Shown in pieces: positions 60,554 through 64,000 of a stretch of 64,000 nucleotides of DNA (positions within the stretch are counted from its first letter, which is position 1; every line of letters begins with the position of its first letter). Origin of the DNA: Tillandsia leiboldiana (Eukaryota > Streptophyta > Magnoliopsida > Poales > Bromeliaceae). Under the pieces are notes generated by a model, which ran no database searches, was not told where the DNA came from, and saw only the letters and a program-made list of their open reading frames with translations. The position numbers were made by a program, and so were the translations under genes. The stretch lies in contig CM055077.1 in NCBI GenBank assembly GCA_029204045.2, forward strand, positions 4,467,586 to 4,531,585, written 5' to 3'.

Positions 60554-63169
60554 AACTCCAAATAACATACAACTCTCAAAACAAAACAAATCTACTATAT
60601 CATCATAATAAAAATCCACCTCACTGACATAAAATAAATACAACCAACTGGCTCTAGCCAGACCAAATATACAGTAGTCTGAAAGTCTATAAAAACTAAA
60701 AATAAATAAACTGTAGGACAATCTTTATCCAAAACGACGGGGTGGAGCTCTATCTAGTCCGTGACGCCCTTGCCACGCTTCGCCTGAGCCGCTGCTCCTG
60801 AAAAAGTCACTGGGGAGCAACAACAGGTGTGAGAACTACTAACAAGTAGTCCTCAGTGGGTAAATCATCGAACCTCTGACCTACCCACTGAGTCTACCAA
60901 AAAGGAAAAGTAGGAGATGCTATTAAGTATAAAGTAATAGCAGAAATAAAAGCTACGCTACTATACCCAATGCCGAAAGTGTAATTTCAAGAGTATGTCA
61001 AATATATGTATGTCAAGTATAATGCCCAATGTCAAAAGTAAAATGCTAAAACTACCGGCAATAGCGAAAAGTTCGAAAATCTCGAAAGGTTAAGGCCTTC
61101 ATCCAAATCAAACAAGAACATATTTCAACACCTCCTCCATTTCTGGAGCAACCTTTTGAGATTGTCGAACTATTCGCGTGACAGTAGATCATCCCTACCC
61201 TCGTGTATCAACAACACTGTCAACTGTAAGACGTCAAATATATGTAAGTATACATCACCAAAAGGAAACTATCAAGATATAACCCAATCAAATGGACCTG
61301 TATAAAACCCGGTCCTGCCTGTACTCACATCACGACAGATCATATGTCGTCCGGTCAGCACCAACCTGGCCCCGACCAATAGATCATAGATTGTCTGGTC
61401 AGCACAAACCCAGCCCCGATCTGTAAAAACCCGCCTACTCCGGATTGGCACTCGAGGGGCGCGACCCAACTCGAGTAAATAAGTATCCATCTCAAGTATC
61501 TCAGTCAAGCAGGCAAAAGTTGACACTATGCTCAAGGTGGAAATTAACTCTCTCTTTCCACAATGCAATCCCAGCCCGACTGATGCATAACCCTAATCAA
61601 TCAACCGCCCACAATCTGCGGTTGTCGAATAACTCCCGAGTCGAAAATCTGGTGCTATCCCACTCGACTCAATAACGCAGCTATACTAATTATCCCATCC
61701 CTGCTCTCTAACCCGAGCGATAATAACATAAGAGAAGAAACAAAGGGTTTTTTTCTAAGTCTTTATCCAACATAAATAGTATAGCAAAATGTAAAAGAGT
61801 GTGGCCTAACTAATGTCCAAGAAAGCATGAATAGTTCTCATACAAAATACATGTAGTTCACCTTCCTAAGTCTCAAGTTGAAGCATGATTGGTATAGCTT
61901 ATATAAAAGAAAATGTAGCCTACTAGATGTCCAATAAGTAAGGAATGGTTCTCACATATAAATGAAGTAATTCTCAACATAACCATCAAGTTCCATCATG
62001 CTTTAATCAAAAATAACTAATAAACATCCAAACCACACAATGCCAAGTTTTTAGTTGAGTCGACTTGTAGGCCGGAACTTCATTGTGCTCAACAACCCAC
62101 CTGTTTGCTCGCTGATCCAAAGTCCGATTGGTCTGATTTTTGGCGAGCACACTCCTCAAGTTCTCAGCTTTCCAACAAACGAAAAATCTCCCAAATCTCC
62201 TGCCGGATAGAAAGTTATAGCAAAAACATTACTAGTTGCGCAGAGTTTCAGCAACTTGAACCGGTAGTAAATGAACTCAAAAACTACTATAAATACTTTA
62301 ATAAGCTCCAATACCACAGCCCAAAATTGCTTCTTAGGTTCTCAACTAACATAGAAACATCAAGAGGTTCACAAAAAGCTAAATTTAACTCCTTCAAATC
62401 GGCTCAATATAAGAATGCATCAATGCTGTCTAAAACTTCAACATAAAATCTTAAGCTGAAATTCCACTTGCTATACATCCCAACATAAACATAATTACAA
62501 GTTGAGCCCAAAAGAGAAGTTGTTCACTAAGCTCATAAGATTGCATTCCTCCGCTTGAATTAACCATAACACCATAATTAACCATAACATTAAGTCCAAC
62601 ATTCAATTAGCAAAGTAAAGTGTTCCAATTGTACATGCAGATTTCAGCAACACTAAGTCTAAGAAGAAGGCTAAAGATGGTATATCAATTGTCATCCAAA
62701 TTTTGAGTTTAAGGTGTCAAAATGTTCCTCTTGAAGTCTAGAAGATCACTCAACTTTTAATTTCTCTATTTTGTAGAGGGAAGAAAGGGAACTTCCATAA
62801 TTACCACAAGCTGTCCAAAACTGAAATCTGTAAACAGGGGCTCAAATATGGGTATATTTACCTGGTCAAATGCAGAAATAAGCTTCGCATGCAGAAATAA
62901 GCTTCTCTAAACAATATCAAAGTTGTGGAGCTTCAAGTCCTGAAGATTCTTCCACAAAAATCAACTAGAAATTCTAATCCTACAGTCCAGGGGAGTTAAA
63001 ACATTGAGTACTACTCAAAACTTCAAGTTGTGCATAAATATTCTAGTGATTGCTTAAGTTACCTGACTTGGAGCCCAAATTGGAGGTTCTTGAAAATATG
63101 AAAGTTGTAGGCTTTCGAATCCTAAAAATTTTCCACCAAGAATTAGCTCAAAACTCCCCTTTGACTAGC

Positions 63170-63300
63170 ATATATTATATTACATATTTATTATATGATA
63201 TAATTTATAAATATAAATTATAATAATAATAATAATATATATATATATATATATAATGTAGTAATTGATATATATAAATAATATATAATAAAAAAATATA
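63170..63300. repeat. AT-rich low-complexity tract
   Basis: TATATTA, AATAATAAT and (AT)n runs; no other signal. Confidence 0.85.
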
Positions 63301-63435
63301 TATAATACTTTTTCATCTATTTTTTTTTTTCCTACAAGATGGAAAACTTTTTTTTTTCTAACAAGTCAATCACTAAAGTGCGTAAAAAAAAAAATTCATC
63401 AAAAATTATTTTTCATAGTTTTATGCGGAACCAAA

Positions 63436-63510
63436 CACACATAGAGAAAGAAAGAAGAGAGAGAGAGAAAGAAAGAAGAGAGAGAGAGAGAGAGAGAGAG
63501 AGGGGGAGAT
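63436..63510. repeat. (GA)n-rich microsatellite
   Basis: AGAAAGAAAGAAGAGAGAGA repeated, then pure GA to about 63501. Confidence 0.92.
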
Positions 63511-64000
63511 GACTTTGGTCAATGTTGGAGTTTGGATTGTGGGAATCCACTAGGGGCAAAAGGGAAGAAGGATTTTTTTTTTATTATTTACTGCAATAAT
63601 TGACATTTGACTACTTTTGTTGCACAAGGACCTAAATAGAGTTTAATTATTTTTAAAATGGGCAATTTGGGTAATAAAGTAGTGAGAATTTGAAAGGCCC
63701 TATGAGACTATGCTATCACATAGTTGTTATTCTAAAAAATTTCTAAAATTCTGAAGATTAATGCTTTTGTTTATTTTAAGATTAAAAAGTACGAAAATCT
63801 TGTTAGACCATTTTGATATGTGTACAACTATTTTGAAATGATATACATCTCTTGTGAATAAAATTACTTTACTAATCATATTACGTGCCCACTAAATGGG
63901 TAATGTGTATGTGTGCATCATAAATCTTATTTTTTTGTGAAGTTAAAAAATAATATAGATTTTAAATTTAGTGAAATCATTGATAAATTTGATTAAAAAA
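63511..64000. other. AT-rich terminal stretch
   Basis: No gene, element or repeat that I can support. Confidence 0.5.

Larger units (their letters stand above)
60554..63560 (-). mobile_element. antisense LTR-like repeat, ends not resolved
   Basis: No coding frame of note. On the minus strand it contains a CCCACTGAGGACTACTTGTT block, GTGACTTTTTCAGGAGCAGC and GGCAAGGGCGTCACGG, words typical of long plant Ty3/gypsy LTRs, plus a GGTGCTGACCGGACGACATA / GTGCTGACCAGACAATCTAT pair (61320-61410). Family membership is inference; neither end nor a target duplication was found. It starts where the segmental duplication stops. Confidence 0.5.

Noticed and set aside
62105..62446. 113-residue plus-strand ORF
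   Set aside because: Lies in an antisense LTR-like repeat with no similarity I recognise and no codon bias.

Overview
This is a plant nuclear genome window. Genes have spliced exons with GT..AG introns, and the rest is plant-type Ty1/copia elements, LINEs, a SINE, a TRIM, hAT-, CACTA- and Mutator-like MITEs and very long (AT)n tracts. The GC-rich first exons and the ZmPK1-type S-domain receptor kinase suggest a monocot; the species cannot be fixed from the sequence alone.

Genes occupy only about the first 23 kb. At 641-948 (+) are the last two exons of an NSE2/MMS21-type SUMO E3 ligase (SP-RING end). At 4316-16270 (+) lies a six-exon gene for a large nuclear protein with a basic/acidic N-terminus, a split extended PHD finger, one intact and one degenerate AAA+ module and a Cys/His-rich C-terminus (like Arabidopsis At3g15120/BRP1). 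It is cut by a 100-N gap whose two flanks repeat the same ~1.5 kb, an unmerged assembly overlap. Convergent to it, 22939-18138 (-) encodes a ZmPK1-like S-domain receptor kinase (841 aa model) with one 2.3 kb intron; a hAT-type element sits 13 bp inside the donor site.

24979-36980 is a nested block: an old copia element (-) carries a 16-bp-TSD LINE fragment in its gag/pol and a young copia element (452-bp near-identical LTRs, 5-bp TSD) inside its 5' LTR. 37-54 kb is a MITE and microsatellite jungle: two tandem arrays with a 242-243 bp period, many dispersed relatives bordering (AT)n tracts, a CACTA MITE inside a (GT)n tract, and two ~3.95 kb TG..CA sequences that look like solo long LTRs. 53.5-56.7 kb holds a TIR element split by a LINE, then an antisense LTR-like fragment.

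56.7-60.55 kb is a decayed duplicate of the 15.39-19.24 kb interval (last exon of the AAA+ gene plus the kinase half of the receptor gene), later hit by a solo LTR (5-bp TSD) and a SINE (10-bp TSD). The SINE shares its 3' tail with both LINEs in the window. 60.55-63.6 kb is antisense LTR-like repeat, then AT-rich sequence. No new protein-coding system was found. The most informative items are the assembly overlap that breaks the AAA+ gene, the datable nested insertions, the SINE/LINE tail pair and the tandem MITE arrays.
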